Shown here: positions 25,165-34,147 of the stretch, one piece after another
Position numbering within the stretch: the first letter of the stretch is position 1
Layout of the letters: every line of letters starts with the position of its first letter
DNA from: Shewanella benthica
GTDB lineage: Bacteria > Pseudomonadota > Gammaproteobacteria > Enterobacterales > Shewanellaceae
Length of the DNA stretch: 63,056 nucleotides
NCBI GenBank assembly: GCA_023284085.1
Contig: JAKVHY010000034.1
Coordinates: 1 to 63,056 of the forward strand
Direction: 5' to 3'
Translations under genes and position numbers: made by a program
Notes under the pieces: generated by a model
The model's input: the letters and a program-made list of their open reading frames with translations, nothing else
Told to the model about the DNA's origin: nothing
Database searches by the model: none

Positions 25165-26669
25165 CGGCTCACCTCCTGTGTGCTACGACTCTGGCCTGTG
25201 ATGATCGGAGATTCAGTTGCGCTAATCGCCCTACTCCCCAATTGTTGGTACCCGGCATCGGCAGCCGGCTTTAATCTGGTGATATAGGCAATCACATCAT
25301 CTATGGCTTGCTCGTTCTGCAGTAATCGCGACATCATAATCATCTGAGTGCCGTAGAGATCTTCACGATGAGCACCGCGAATGCTGGCGCGATAATTTTG
25401 TAACTGACGCTTGAGATACCAGGCATGTTGCCCCGCTAATCTGGGAGCATTGAGAGCAAACTTACCTTCAGCCTTGTCACCATGGCAGTATGCACAGTTG
25501 GTAAATAGCCGTTGACCACTGGCTATGGATCTAGCCAGAGGGCCGTTATTCACCGCGGCGGGAGAGATAGCCAGAGTAGGCAAGGATGCGATATAAGCCG
25601 TGACATCTTTTATCGCTTTAGCATCGACTAAAGTATTGGCCATCGCTGCCATCTGCTGACCGTAAATATCCTGCTGGTGGCTGCCACGAACCTGAGTCTT
25701 ATAATAGTTAAGCTGGCGCGTTAAATACCAGGCAGGCTGACCCGCTAGCATAGGTGCATTGAGCGTTTCATTGCCCTGACCATTATTGCCATGACAGGCG
25801 GCGCAGCTGGCATATAAATTTTTACCTAGCTGCAGATCCCCCGCTGGTGCATCGAGTGACTCTCTGAAGGTGAATTGCTTATCCAACCAAGCTTGATAAT
25901 CTTGGGCCGTGTCCACCACGATCTGGCCTCGCATGGTGTAGTGAGCCATGCCGCATAACTCCTCGCATAGCATCTCGAAACGACCGAGTCTGGTAGGCGT
26001 AAACCAGAGGTAGGTCTCGATGCCGGGCACCAGATCCATCTTGACTCTAAATTGCGGCACCGCGAAGTTATGTAATACATCTTTAGAGCGCATCAACACC
26101 TTTACCGGCTGATCCAGCAAGATATGCATCACGTTACTGGGGATCAAAATGTCATCTTGGGCATTGATATCATCGGGATTAAGGCCGAAAGGGTTTTTCT
26201 CATCCATCAACTCGACGGCGCTTTGGCCTAAGACACCGTCTTTACCGGGTAATCGATAACTCCAATGCCACTGCTGTCCCACGACTTCGAATATCTCGGC
26301 ATCATCGGGAACCGTGACAAAATCCCCCCAGACGACCAAGCCTGGGGCAAGCATGGCCGCCACTCCGATAGTAGTGAACACGGTTAGCCAAACTTCGAGT
26401 TTCTTATTCTCGGGTTCATAATCGGCACGTTTGTTTTTATCGAAACGAAAGCGGAAAACACAATAAGCGAGGAAGCCATTTACCGCGATAAAGACGATAC
26501 CTGTGATCCAGAAGGTGATCGTGATGGTATCGTCGATGGCGGTCCAATTGGACGCGATCGGAGTAAACCACCAAGGGCTTACGAAGTGAAAGATCACAGA
26601 TACGAGTACTAATAACAGGATAACAACCGCTATAGCCATGCCACCCATCCCTATAAAATCTAGCCTCAC
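25161..26669 (-). CDS. ctaC: Cytochrome c oxidase subunit II with two fused cytochrome c domains
   Basis: CuA-containing electron entry subunit, 502 aa. Two transmembrane segments (about 10-33 and 50-72) precede the cupredoxin domain, whose CuA motif is CEELCGMAHYTM near 237-248. After it come two cytochrome c domains with heme motifs CAACH near 290 and CAYCH near 394, each followed by a class I-type pattern ending in an APMLAGQ or APRLAGQ methionine/loop region. Most caa3 enzymes carry one such domain; two is less usual. Start is GTG at 26669; ATG at 26648 or 26639 is possible. First full-size gene of the operon. Confidence 0.94.
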   Translation of the reverse strand: MRLDFIGMGGMAIAVVILLLVLVSVIFHFVSPWWFTPIASNWTAIDDTITITFWITGIVFIAVNGFLAYCVFRFRFDKNKRADYEPENKKLEVWLTVFTTIGVAAMLAPGLVVWGDFVTVPDDAEIFEVVGQQWHWSYRLPGKDGVLGQSAVELMDEKNPFGLNPDDINAQDDILIPSNVMHILLDQPVKVLMRSKDVLHNFAVPQFRVKMDLVPGIETYLWFTPTRLGRFEMLCEELCGMAHYTMRGQIVVDTAQDYQAWLDKQFTFRESLDAPAGDLQLGKNLYASCAACHGNNGQGNETLNAPMLAGQPAWYLTRQLNYYKTQVRGSHQQDIYGQQMAAMANTLVDAKAIKDVTAYIASLPTLAISPAAVNNGPLARSIASGQRLFTNCAYCHGDKAEGKFALNAPRLAGQHAWYLKRQLQNYRASIRGAHREDLYGTQMIMMSRLLQNEQAIDDVIAYITRLKPAADAGYQQLGSRAISATESPIITGQSRSTQEVSR

Positions 26670-26676
26670 ACGCCTG

Positions 26677-26745
26677 CTAAGCGAAGATGTGTAGCGACCA
26701 GACTAAAAATAACCAGATAATTAATGCAACTGGTATTATTAACAT
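26677..26745 (-). CDS. Possible 22-aa hydrophobic microprotein upstream of ctaC
   Basis: A very short frame (ATG at 26745, TAG stop at 26677) encodes LIIPVALIIWLFLVWSLHIF-type sequence, almost entirely hydrophobic, enough for one transmembrane helix. It ends 8 bp before the ctaC GTG. Small single-helix subunits are common in terminal oxidases (CydX, CcoQ-like). The ribosome-binding site is weak: AGGAGA lies about 17 nt upstream and fits a different frame better. The frame could be fortuitous. Confidence 0.3.
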   Translation of the reverse strand: MLIIPVALIIWLFLVWSLHIFA

Positions 26746-26793
26746 AGACCATATTTTGCATTCTCTCCTGATCTCGGGTTAAACAGCAGCAAT

Positions 26794-26819
26794 AAAAAAA
26801 GCGCCTGAAAGGCGCTTTT
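26794..26819. terminator. Rho-independent terminator between ctaC operon and upstream gene
   Basis: AAAAGCGCC-TGAAA-GGCGCTTTT forms a 9-bp stem with A and T tracts on both sides. On the minus strand it terminates the membrane protein gene that begins at 27400, about 25 bp past its stop, and separates it from the oxidase operon. Confidence 0.9.
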
Positions 26820-26842
26820 AAATAAAGAAAACTCTTTATAGT

Positions 26843-27400
26843 TTAGGGCATGGTCTTCATGAAACTGTGGAACTTATCTTGCCAGCGAACCACCCAATGT
26901 GGAGTAGCCGATCCCAGCCCCGCAGGCTCTAATTTGGGGTGAGCATTGATGACCTTGGCAAAAACGGGTTCCTGATTGCTGTCCACATCGACAAATAACA
27001 CATGCTTGCCCTTATGAAGTAACTCCTGAAATCGTTCAAAATGTACATTTGGTTTCTGAATACCGATAAAGCCGCCTTCCCAGGTACAGAAACCCAGTAT
27101 CACTATGGCTAGAAAGATAAACGGTAGCCAACCCGCCGCACTCTCGGTCCAGCCCATCTCATAAGCAAGCATCAAGGTCGCAGATGAGATAACAAAGCCT
27201 ATCACAGCACCTATTTCTGTCGAATGCACCACATCTTGCTTTAGCACAGGCTCAACTTCATGTAGATGATGATTTTCGACATCGGCATCTTTCTCACTCA
27301 ATATATGTATCTGTGGTTCCGTTATCCCTTCGGCCTCGAGCTCCTGTTCAACCTTCTCCAGATCGTCGAGATCACTGGAAATAAAGTAATGTCTTAACAT
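26843..27400 (-). CDS. Conserved membrane protein of unknown function
   Basis: A 185-aa protein with a cytoplasmic N-terminal alpha/beta part (MLRHYFISSDLDDLEKVEQELE), two adjacent transmembrane segments near 62-80 and 90-108, and a soluble C-terminal part containing KHVLFVDVDSNQEP. It resembles proteins annotated loosely as NAD/FAD-utilizing enzyme in Shewanella and Pseudomonas; I see no nucleotide-binding motif that supports that name. Start ATG at 27400. It has its own terminator, separate from the oxidase genes. Confidence 0.7.
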   Translation of the reverse strand: MLRHYFISSDLDDLEKVEQELEAEGITEPQIHILSEKDADVENHHLHEVEPVLKQDVVHSTEIGAVIGFVISSATLMLAYEMGWTESAAGWLPFIFLAIVILGFCTWEGGFIGIQKPNVHFERFQELLHKGKHVLFVDVDSNQEPVFAKVINAHPKLEPAGLGSATPHWVVRWQDKFHSFMKTMP

Positions 27401-27617
27401 GCCCTTACCCTCACAATAGATATTTTCATCCTTTAGGTGACACCTTGTTCGGGTATCTCAAGTAATGAAAAAAGCCTGAGTTGATACCTCTAGTATAGCA
27501 GTGATTCATTATTCGCTAATGGATGCAATAGAGCGGATAGTCAGCTGTGGCAAGGTATTAATAGCAAGACCAATACTTGGTATAATCATATAAAAGGTTA
27601 ATGTTGAGCAGAATATT

Positions 27618-28406
27618 GTGTTAGATAGAAGCAAGTTAACTTCCCGTCACAGTACGGGCCTTGATACGGCTAAAGAGATAGCTAAGTTTGATCGTTTAGC
27701 CAAAGAGTGGCGCGATCCCAAGGGAAAATTCAAACAGGTATTGGCATTTAACCAGACACGGTTAATCGCCATCGAGAAGATGATAGCTCAGCACTTAGTG
27801 CGCGATCTTAATAACTCAGCCCCACTGGCAGGCCTTAGCCTACTCGATATAGGCTGTGGTGCAGGACTGCTTTGTGAGCCTTTAGCCGAACTTGGCGCAG
27901 ACGTCACAGGCATCGATGCCAGCGAGCACAACATATTAGTCGCTAGCCAACATGCAAAAACAAGTTCTATAGCAGTCAATTACCTTCATTGTTTAGCCAG
28001 TGATCTTGAAGATAAAGCCGAAACTAATCGATACGACATAGTGCTTAATACCGAAGTCATAGAGCATGTCGCCGATCAACAAGGATTAATAGATACCTGC
28101 TGTAGGCTACTCAAACCCGGTGGTTTATTGGTAATGGCGACCCTAAATCGAACCATAACGTCCTATATAGTCGGTATCATTGGCGCCGAATATGTCATGA
28201 GGTATCTCCCCATAGGCACCCATGAATGGCGTTACTTCGTAAAACCAGAGGAGATATCGGCCATGGTCTCGAAACAAGGTCTCGAGACTATAAATGTAAC
28301 AGGCATGACGTTTAATCCTTTCACTAAACACTGGTCTGTAAACCAGAATACTAAGGTTAACTATCTGCTTTTCGCTGCAAAACCATCGGACATCTCATCA
28401 GTTTAG
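27618..28406 (+). CDS. UbiG-like SAM-dependent methyltransferase
   Basis: Class I methyltransferase, 262 aa, resembling UbiG, which does the O-methylations in ubiquinone synthesis. The features line up with UbiG: EIAKFDRLAKEWRDPKGKFK near 20-39, SAM motif LLDIGCGAGLLCEPLAELGADVTGID split near 74-100 (LDIGCGAG), TEVIEHVADQ near 143, LKPGGLLVMATLNRT near 165-180 and GTHEWRYFVKPEE near 205. Start is GTG at 27618. UbiG in Shewanella is normally elsewhere with gyrA, so this may be a paralog; that cannot be checked here. It stands alone between the oxidase genes and mioC. Confidence 0.75.
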   Translation: MLDRSKLTSRHSTGLDTAKEIAKFDRLAKEWRDPKGKFKQVLAFNQTRLIAIEKMIAQHLVRDLNNSAPLAGLSLLDIGCGAGLLCEPLAELGADVTGIDASEHNILVASQHAKTSSIAVNYLHCLASDLEDKAETNRYDIVLNTEVIEHVADQQGLIDTCCRLLKPGGLLVMATLNRTITSYIVGIIGAEYVMRYLPIGTHEWRYFVKPEEISAMVSKQGLETINVTGMTFNPFTKHWSVNQNTKVNYLLFAAKPSDISSV

Positions 28407-28610
28407 TTCAGGCTGCGAGTCATAATTAGCGAAATTCCAGATGTAAATCCCACTAAGTAGCAAGATCCAAGCAGGCTTTTCACTTACTATTAAAGCTAAT
28501 TGGGAAGCCTCTCTGGCCACTTATAGAGTCAAACTTGGCCATTTCGGCACTATATCAGCACTATATATAGACATAAATAAGCTATTTAGCAGTAATAATA
28601 AGGAAACAAG

Positions 28611-29051
28611 ATGGCAAAAATAGACATATTAGTAGGCACAACTCTGGGTAATGCTGAGTACGTTGCCGACGAATTCTCGGCAGTTCTAGGCGGATTAGGC
28701 CATGAAAATGTCATACATATGACCCCTAAATTCACCGATCTAGACCCTAAATCATTGTGGTTGATCGTCTCTTCTACACACGGTGCAGGGGATCTTCCGG
28801 ACAATATAATGCCTTTTTTAGAGGAGATCTTGTCTCAAAAACCCGATCTTAGCGGCACTAAATATGCGATTTGTGCGATCGGAGATTCGAGTTACGACAC
28901 TTTCTGTCAGGGACCGGAAAAATTAGCTCAAGCATTGGAGAGTTGCGGTGCACAAGTCTATGTGGATAAGATCCAGATCGATGTGCAATACGATCATGTG
29001 CCAGAAGATCCCGCGCTGGCTTGGTTAGCGCAATGGCAAGATCGTCTTTAA
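28611..29051 (+). CDS. mioC: Flavodoxin-like protein MioC
   Basis: A 146-aa FMN-binding flavodoxin-fold protein. It begins MAKIDILVGTTLGNAEYVAD, with the phosphate-binding loop GTTLGNAE at 9-16. It continues with STHGAGDLPDN near 54-64 and AICAIGDSSYDTFCQG near 84-99, all flavodoxin landmarks. AAGGAA lies upstream of the ATG. In E. coli, mioC borders oriC and is transcribed toward it; the same holds here, with the origin starting right after the stop codon. Its metabolic role remains uncertain. Confidence 0.95.
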   Translation: MAKIDILVGTTLGNAEYVADEFSAVLGGLGHENVIHMTPKFTDLDPKSLWLIVSSTHGAGDLPDNIMPFLEEILSQKPDLSGTKYAICAIGDSSYDTFCQGPEKLAQALESCGAQVYVDKIQIDVQYDHVPEDPALAWLAQWQDRL

Positions 29052-29430
29052 GATCTTATTAGAGGATAAGTTAAGGATCAACTCACAGATTAGATCTGAC
29101 TTATCCACATATTACGATCTAAAATGATAAATATGTGGATAACCTATTATTTTCTTTTGATTAAGCTCTGTATTACTCAAGGTCCGATCCGGTCAAGGAT
29201 CCACCCTGTGGATAAGTAGCCGATCTACCCACAGGCTTATATGAGTTTGATCATAACAAGATCACAGGAACTGATCCTTGCTAACTCATGAATCGTAAAG
29301 GAAAAAAGCGGTTACCCACAGAAGATCGCTCCCTTAATAGTAACAATAATAAAGGATCTATATAAAGATCTTAAGATCTATTAAGCAGATCCTCTTGCGA
29401 TCGAACGATCGAAAATGATCTTTCACCTTG
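29052..29430. other. oriC: Chromosomal replication origin oriC
   Basis: Gene-free interval between mioC and mnmG, the E. coli origin position. There are 18 GATC sites in 29053-29420. DnaA boxes: TTATCCACA at 29102-29110, TGTGGATAA at 29135-29143 and 29207-29215, and a one-mismatch box TTACCCACA at 29312-29320. An AT-rich unwinding region with several GATC-led words (GGATCTATATAAAGATCTTA and neighbours) lies at about 29340-29395, on the mnmG side as in E. coli. The remaining 29431-29509 is the mnmG leader. Confidence 0.95.
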
Positions 29431-29509
29431 GGTCAATCAGGTGCTAAAATATGCACCTCAAATTCACATTAGTTCTTTATCGACGTCAGTTTTAATTTAA
29501 GGTTTTGTA

Positions 29510-31402
29510 ATGCATTTTCATGAACGGTTCGATGTAATTGTTGTTGGCGGTGGTCATGCCGGTACGGAAGCCGCCCTGGCCGCAGCAAGAATGGGATCTA
29601 ACACCCTGTTGTTGACGCATAACATCGACACCTTAGGACAGATGTCCTGTAATCCTGCGATCGGCGGGATCGGCAAAGGACACTTGGTAAAAGAGATTGA
29701 TGCAATGGGCGGAGCCATGGCTGTTGCCACTGACTTTGCAGGTATTCAATTTCGAACCCTCAACTCGAGCAAGGGACCAGCGGTTAGAGCCACCCGAGCC
29801 CAAGCCGATAGAGCGCTCTACCGAGCTAAGATCCAACAAATACTGCAAAACCAACCGAATTTAAGATTGTTTCAGCAAGGCGTCGATGATCTGATTGTTG
29901 AAAACGGCCGTGTCACCGGAGTGGTCACTCAGATGGGACTCGCCTTCGAAGCGCCCACCGTTGTGTTGACTGCAGGTACTTTCCTCAGTGGTAAGATCCA
30001 CATCGGATTGCAAAACTACAGCGGAGGACGAGCTGGTGATCCGCCATCGATCGCCCTCGCAGATCGTTTACGTGAACTCCCGATCCGTATTGGTCGATTA
30101 AAGACGGGCACACCACCTAGAATCGATGCTAATAGCATAAATTTCGATCTTATGACCGAACAGAAAGGCGATACACCCTTGCCTGTGATGTCGTTTATCG
30201 GTGATGTAAAAGATCATCCTCGCCAAGTATCTTGTTATGTGACTCATACCAATGAGCGTACTCATGAGATTATTCGCGGTGGCCTGGACCGTAGCCCTAT
30301 GTATTCAGGGGTTATCGAAGGCATAGGTCCACGTTATTGCCCTTCTATCGAAGATAAGATTAATCGCTTCGCCGACAAGACATCTCATCAAATTTTTATC
30401 GAGCCTGAAGGACTCAATACCAATGAGATCTATCCCAATGGTATTTCAACCAGTCTGCCTTTCGATGTACAACTGGATCTGGTTAGATCGATCAAGGGAA
30501 TGGAGAATGCACAGATCATTCGTCCTGGTTACGCTATCGAATATGATTATTTCGATCCCAGAGATCTGAAGAACTCTTTAGAGACTAAAGCGATCGGCGG
30601 ACTCTTCTTTGCCGGACAGATCAACGGTACAACAGGTTACGAAGAAGCTGCTGCTCAAGGTTTATTAGCCGGCATGAATGCATCTTTGCAGGTTCAGGGC
30701 AAAGAATCTTGGGCTCCTCGTCGTGATCAGGCTTATTTAGGTGTCCTGGTTGACGATCTTTCGACTCTTGGCACCAAAGAGCCTTACCGTATGTTCACCA
30801 GCCGCGCCGAATATCGCTTATTGCTTCGTGAAGACAATGCGGATCTGCGTTTGACCGAGAAAGCCCGGGAGTTTGGCTTGGTCGATGATAACCGTTGGAG
30901 TCAGTTTAGTAAGAAGCGTGAGTCTATCGAGCTGGAGTTACAACGTTTAAGAGGCCTGTGGGTTCACCCTAATTCGCCTCTGTTGGATGTGTTAAATCCT
31001 GAACTGAATACGCCAATTTCTCGTGAAGCGTCTTTCGAAGATCTGCTTCGCCGTCCTGAGATGGATTATCCTAAATTAATGAAACTCGAAGGCTTTGGTC
31101 CGGGACTCGAAGATCAACGCGCCGCTGAACAAGTACAGATCCAGATTAAATATTCTGGTTATATTCAGCGTCAGCAAGATGAAATAGACAAGGCGCTTAA
31201 AAATGAGACTACCGGACTGCCGTTAGATCTGGATTACCAAGAGGTGCCGGGACTGTCGAATGAAGTGATCGCTAAGATGAATGAACATAAGCCTGAAACT
31301 ATAGGTCAGGCGTCGAGAATTTCGGGAATGACTCCCGCCGCTATCTCGATTTTATTAGTACATCTGAAGAGACGTGGTTTACTTCGTAGAAAAGCTTCGT
31401 AA
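29510..31402 (+). CDS. mnmG: tRNA uridine-34 modification enzyme MnmG (GidA)
   Basis: FAD-dependent partner of MnmE in making 5-carboxymethylaminomethyl-uridine at tRNA position 34. It is 630 aa. The N-terminal FAD motif is VIVVGGGHAGTEAALAAARMG near 9-29, followed by the family signatures CNPAIGGIGKGHLVKEID near 47-64, GRLKTGTPPRID near 198 and GYEEAAAQGLLAGMNA near 376-391. The C-terminal helical domain binds MnmE. It is the first gene rightward of oriC, and a terminator follows it, separating it from rsmG. Confidence 0.98.
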   Translation: MHFHERFDVIVVGGGHAGTEAALAAARMGSNTLLLTHNIDTLGQMSCNPAIGGIGKGHLVKEIDAMGGAMAVATDFAGIQFRTLNSSKGPAVRATRAQADRALYRAKIQQILQNQPNLRLFQQGVDDLIVENGRVTGVVTQMGLAFEAPTVVLTAGTFLSGKIHIGLQNYSGGRAGDPPSIALADRLRELPIRIGRLKTGTPPRIDANSINFDLMTEQKGDTPLPVMSFIGDVKDHPRQVSCYVTHTNERTHEIIRGGLDRSPMYSGVIEGIGPRYCPSIEDKINRFADKTSHQIFIEPEGLNTNEIYPNGISTSLPFDVQLDLVRSIKGMENAQIIRPGYAIEYDYFDPRDLKNSLETKAIGGLFFAGQINGTTGYEEAAAQGLLAGMNASLQVQGKESWAPRRDQAYLGVLVDDLSTLGTKEPYRMFTSRAEYRLLLREDNADLRLTEKAREFGLVDDNRWSQFSKKRESIELELQRLRGLWVHPNSPLLDVLNPELNTPISREASFEDLLRRPEMDYPKLMKLEGFGPGLEDQRAAEQVQIQIKYSGYIQRQQDEIDKALKNETTGLPLDLDYQEVPGLSNEVIAKMNEHKPETIGQASRISGMTPAAISILLVHLKRRGLLRRKAS

Positions 31403-31426
31403 ATTTTACTCTTTTTGATGAATTGT

Positions 31427-31463
31427 CAGTAAGGGAAGCGCTAAAGGCTTCCCTTACTGTTTT
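31427..31463 (+). terminator. Rho-independent terminator after mnmG
   Basis: A 13-bp perfect stem (31427-31439 with 31447-31459; arm CAGTAAGGGAAGC) with a 7-nt loop is followed by TTTT. It lies 25 bp past the mnmG stop. The short T-run may allow some readthrough into rsmG-parAB. Confidence 0.85.
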
Positions 31464-31521
31464 GACGGCTTCATAATAGCCTGTTCATGCCGATTTAAGT
31501 TTGTTATTAAGGATTAATCCC

Positions 31522-32142
31522 GTGTTATCTGCCCTATTAGATGAATGTCTAGCTGAAATGAATTTGACTGCCACCGAGCAGCAGAAGAAACAGCTGGTTG
31601 GATTTGTTGAGATGCTCAACAAATGGAATAAGGCGTATAACCTTACATCGGTTAGAGATCCCGAGCAGATGTTGATCAGGCATATCATGGATAGTCTCGC
31701 TGTGTCGGCACATCTGGTGGGTGAACGCTTCATCGATGTTGGCACCGGGCCGGGTTTACCCGGGATCCCGTTGGCGATAATGAATCCTGATAAACATTTC
31801 GTTTTATTGGATAGCTTAGGCAAGCGAATTCGCTTCCAGAAGCAGGTTCAGTTTGATCTGGGTATCGATAACATTAGCTCTGTAGAGAGTCGTGTCGAAG
31901 CCTATGAGCCTGAAGAAAAATTTGATGGTGTGCTCAGTCGAGCCTTCGCCTCTATCGAAGACATGTTGCACTGGTGTCATCACCTGCCGGCGGATAATGG
32001 CTGTTATTACGCACTCAAGGGTCAATTGGCCGAAGATGAAATGACAAAAATTCCTGAGGGTTACGAGCTCACTGATGTTATTAAGTTGAGTGTCCCTCGC
32101 CTGGATGAACAGAGACACTTGCTAAGAGTGGTTAAAAAATAG
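31522..32142 (+). CDS. rsmG: 16S rRNA (guanine-527-N7) methyltransferase RsmG (GidB)
   Basis: SAM-dependent methyltransferase that modifies G527 in 16S rRNA; loss gives low-level streptomycin resistance in other bacteria. It is 206 aa from GTG at 31522, with an AAGGAT ribosome-binding site; an in-frame TTG 7 codons upstream is not needed. Motifs are NKWNKAYNLTSVRDP near 40-54, the SAM site FIDVGTGPGLPGIPLA near 73-88 and DSLGKRIRFQKQV near 97-109. It is followed by parA, the conserved order in this part of the chromosome. Confidence 0.97.
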   Translation: MLSALLDECLAEMNLTATEQQKKQLVGFVEMLNKWNKAYNLTSVRDPEQMLIRHIMDSLAVSAHLVGERFIDVGTGPGLPGIPLAIMNPDKHFVLLDSLGKRIRFQKQVQFDLGIDNISSVESRVEAYEPEEKFDGVLSRAFASIEDMLHWCHHLPADNGCYYALKGQLAEDEMTKIPEGYELTDVIKLSVPRLDEQRHLLRVVKK

Positions 32143-32232
32143 TGTTTAAGTTGCTTTATTTTAGTGATTCAAGCAACTTGGTATTGGATGCAATTGCGTC
32201 GATAACATATACGCGACATACAGGATGGTATT

Positions 32233-33021
32233 GTGGGTAAAGTGATTGCCGTGGCTAACCAGAAAGGTGGCGTCGGAAAAACAACAACTTGTGTCAACTT
32301 AGCAGCATCTTTGGCCGCCACAAAGCGCAAAGTGCTATTAATTGATCTCGATCCTCAGGGTAATGCGACCATGGGAAGTGGTATCGACAAGTACAGTGTC
32401 GAGAATACCGCTTATGAGTTGTTAGTCGATGAAAAATCTTTCGATGAAGTTGTCTATAGAAATACCAGCGGAAAATATGATCTGATCGCGGGTAACGGTG
32501 ACGTTACTGCGGCTGAGATCAAGTTAATGGAGTTCTTCGCCCGTGAGATTAGATTAAGAAATGCATTAGCACCGATTAAAGACGATTACGACTACATCTT
32601 TATCGATTGTCCCCCCTCATTGAACATGCTTACGGTGAATGCCATGTCGGCTGCCGATTCGGTTCTGGTTCCCATGCAGTGTGAATATTATGCACTGGAG
32701 GGCTTAACGGCCCTTATGGATACCATCAGTAAGATTGGCGCTATGATTAACCCTGGCCTGCATATCGAAGGGATACTGCGTACCATGTACGATCCCAGAA
32801 ATCGTCTGGCTAATGATGTATCCGATCAGCTCAAGCAGCACTTCGGCGAAAAAGTTTATCGTACCGTTATTCCAAGAAATGTCAGACTGGCTGAGGCGCC
32901 TAGCTTTGGTGCTCCGGCCATGTATTACGACAAATCGAGTGCCGGCGCTAAGGCATATTTAGCCCTGGCTGGCGAAATAATTCGCAGAGCAGAACAGCTT
33001 CAAGAGCTAGAACAAGCTTAA
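32233..33021 (+). CDS. parA: Chromosome partitioning ATPase ParA (Soj)
   Basis: Walker-type ATPase that with ParB moves the origin region apart after replication. It is 262 aa, starting at GTG with an AGGAT ribosome-binding site. The deviant Walker A KGGVGKTT (about 11-18) carries the signature lysine. LLIDLDPQGNATMG lies near 36-49 and the Walker B-type FIDCPPSLN near 118. It lacks an N-terminal helix-turn-helix, so it is the chromosomal (type Ib-like) form. parB starts 15 bp downstream. Confidence 0.97.
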   Translation: MGKVIAVANQKGGVGKTTTCVNLAASLAATKRKVLLIDLDPQGNATMGSGIDKYSVENTAYELLVDEKSFDEVVYRNTSGKYDLIAGNGDVTAAEIKLMEFFAREIRLRNALAPIKDDYDYIFIDCPPSLNMLTVNAMSAADSVLVPMQCEYYALEGLTALMDTISKIGAMINPGLHIEGILRTMYDPRNRLANDVSDQLKQHFGEKVYRTVIPRNVRLAEAPSFGAPAMYYDKSSAGAKAYLALAGEIIRRAEQLQELEQA

Positions 33022-33036
33022 ATAAAGGCAGTGGAA

Positions 33037-33924
33037 ATGACATTGAAAAAACGTGGACTGGGTAAAGGTCTGGATGCATTACTCAGTACTAGCCATGCGG
33101 CAAGTAAGAAACTTTATTCAGCTGAAGAAGCCGCTGAAGTTACGGCTAAAACAGATGACCTGTTAATGCTGGCCATAGATTTAATGCAGCCTGGTAAGTA
33201 CCAACCGCGTAAAGATATGTCGACCGAGGCGCTCGAAGAGCTCGCCGAGTCGATAAAGGCTCAAGGCATCATTCAGCCGATTGTCGTGCGTAAAGTTTCT
33301 GCGACCATGTTTGAGATCATCGCCGGGGAACGTCGCTGGCGTGCGGCTCAAATAGCTAAGCTGGATAAGGTGCCATGTATCGTCAAGCAGGTGGCTGATG
33401 AAGCCGCCGTTGCCATCTCACTAATCGAAAACATTCAGCGTGAAGACCTCAATGCAATGGAAGAAGCGATTGCGTTAGAGCGATTATTGCGCGAATTTGA
33501 ACTGACTCATCAACAGATTGCTACCGCAGTGGGTAAATCTCGTGCAACAGTGTCTAATTTATTGCGTCTCAATGGTCTCAACGAACCTGTAAAACGCATG
33601 TTAGAAAATGGTGACATCGACATGGGACACGCCAGAGCATTACTCGCGATAGAAGGTGATGAGCAAACAAATATTGCCAGATTAGTCGCAGCAAAAGAAT
33701 TAACGGTTCGTGAAACTGAACGCTTAGTCACCAAAACACTGAATCCACCCAAAATCACCGATAAGCCGGTAAAAGATCACGATGTCACCCGCCTGGAAGG
33801 CCTGTTAGTCGAAAGATTAGGTGCTAAGGTCTCAATTACCCATAATAAAAAAGGTAAGGGCAAACTGGTAATTAATTATCAGGATCTTGCTGAATTAGAC
33901 GGCATAATCAATAAAATCCACTAA
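33037..33924 (+). CDS. parB: Chromosome partitioning protein ParB (Spo0J)
   Basis: CTP-dependent DNA clamp that loads at parS and spreads to form the partition complex. From ATG at 33037 (AAAGG ribosome-binding site 7 nt upstream; GTG at 33031 is too close to it) the protein is 295 aa. The N terminus KKRGLGKGLDALL contacts ParA. The ParB/Srx domain includes QPRKDM, then GERRWRAAQ near 106 and ENIQREDLNAMEEA near 133. The helix-turn-helix with ATAVGKSRATVSNLLRL lies near 160-176, and a dimerisation region is at the C terminus. A parS-like site is present at 9780. Confidence 0.97.
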   Translation: MTLKKRGLGKGLDALLSTSHAASKKLYSAEEAAEVTAKTDDLLMLAIDLMQPGKYQPRKDMSTEALEELAESIKAQGIIQPIVVRKVSATMFEIIAGERRWRAAQIAKLDKVPCIVKQVADEAAVAISLIENIQREDLNAMEEAIALERLLREFELTHQQIATAVGKSRATVSNLLRLNGLNEPVKRMLENGDIDMGHARALLAIEGDEQTNIARLVAAKELTVRETERLVTKTLNPPKITDKPVKDHDVTRLEGLLVERLGAKVSITHNKKGKGKLVINYQDLAELDGIINKIH

Positions 33925-34035
33925 AATTCCTACGTTAACGTCATATTATGTAATTTTGTGACATGTGTTAAATTTACGGTTTTACATATTTGGCGTTAGA
34001 TCACGTTAAAAGAGTCGATTTTCCTCAGCTTAAAC

Positions 34036-34063
34036 TTGCTTTGAAGGCCCGAAAAGGTATACT
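34036..34063 (+). promoter_or_regulatory. Probable promoter of the atp operon
   Basis: A -35-like TTGCTT (34036-34041) and a -10 TATACT (34058-34063) with a 16-bp spacer lie about 85 bp upstream of atpI in the 223-bp gap after parB. Confidence 0.5.
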
Positions 34064-34147
34064 TTCGCAAGCTTTTTGTCCATCGTCATGTCCAGATTTA
34101 TGTAGTCCGGTCATCGAAACAAAAAGTATTAATGCGGAGAAGATGAA

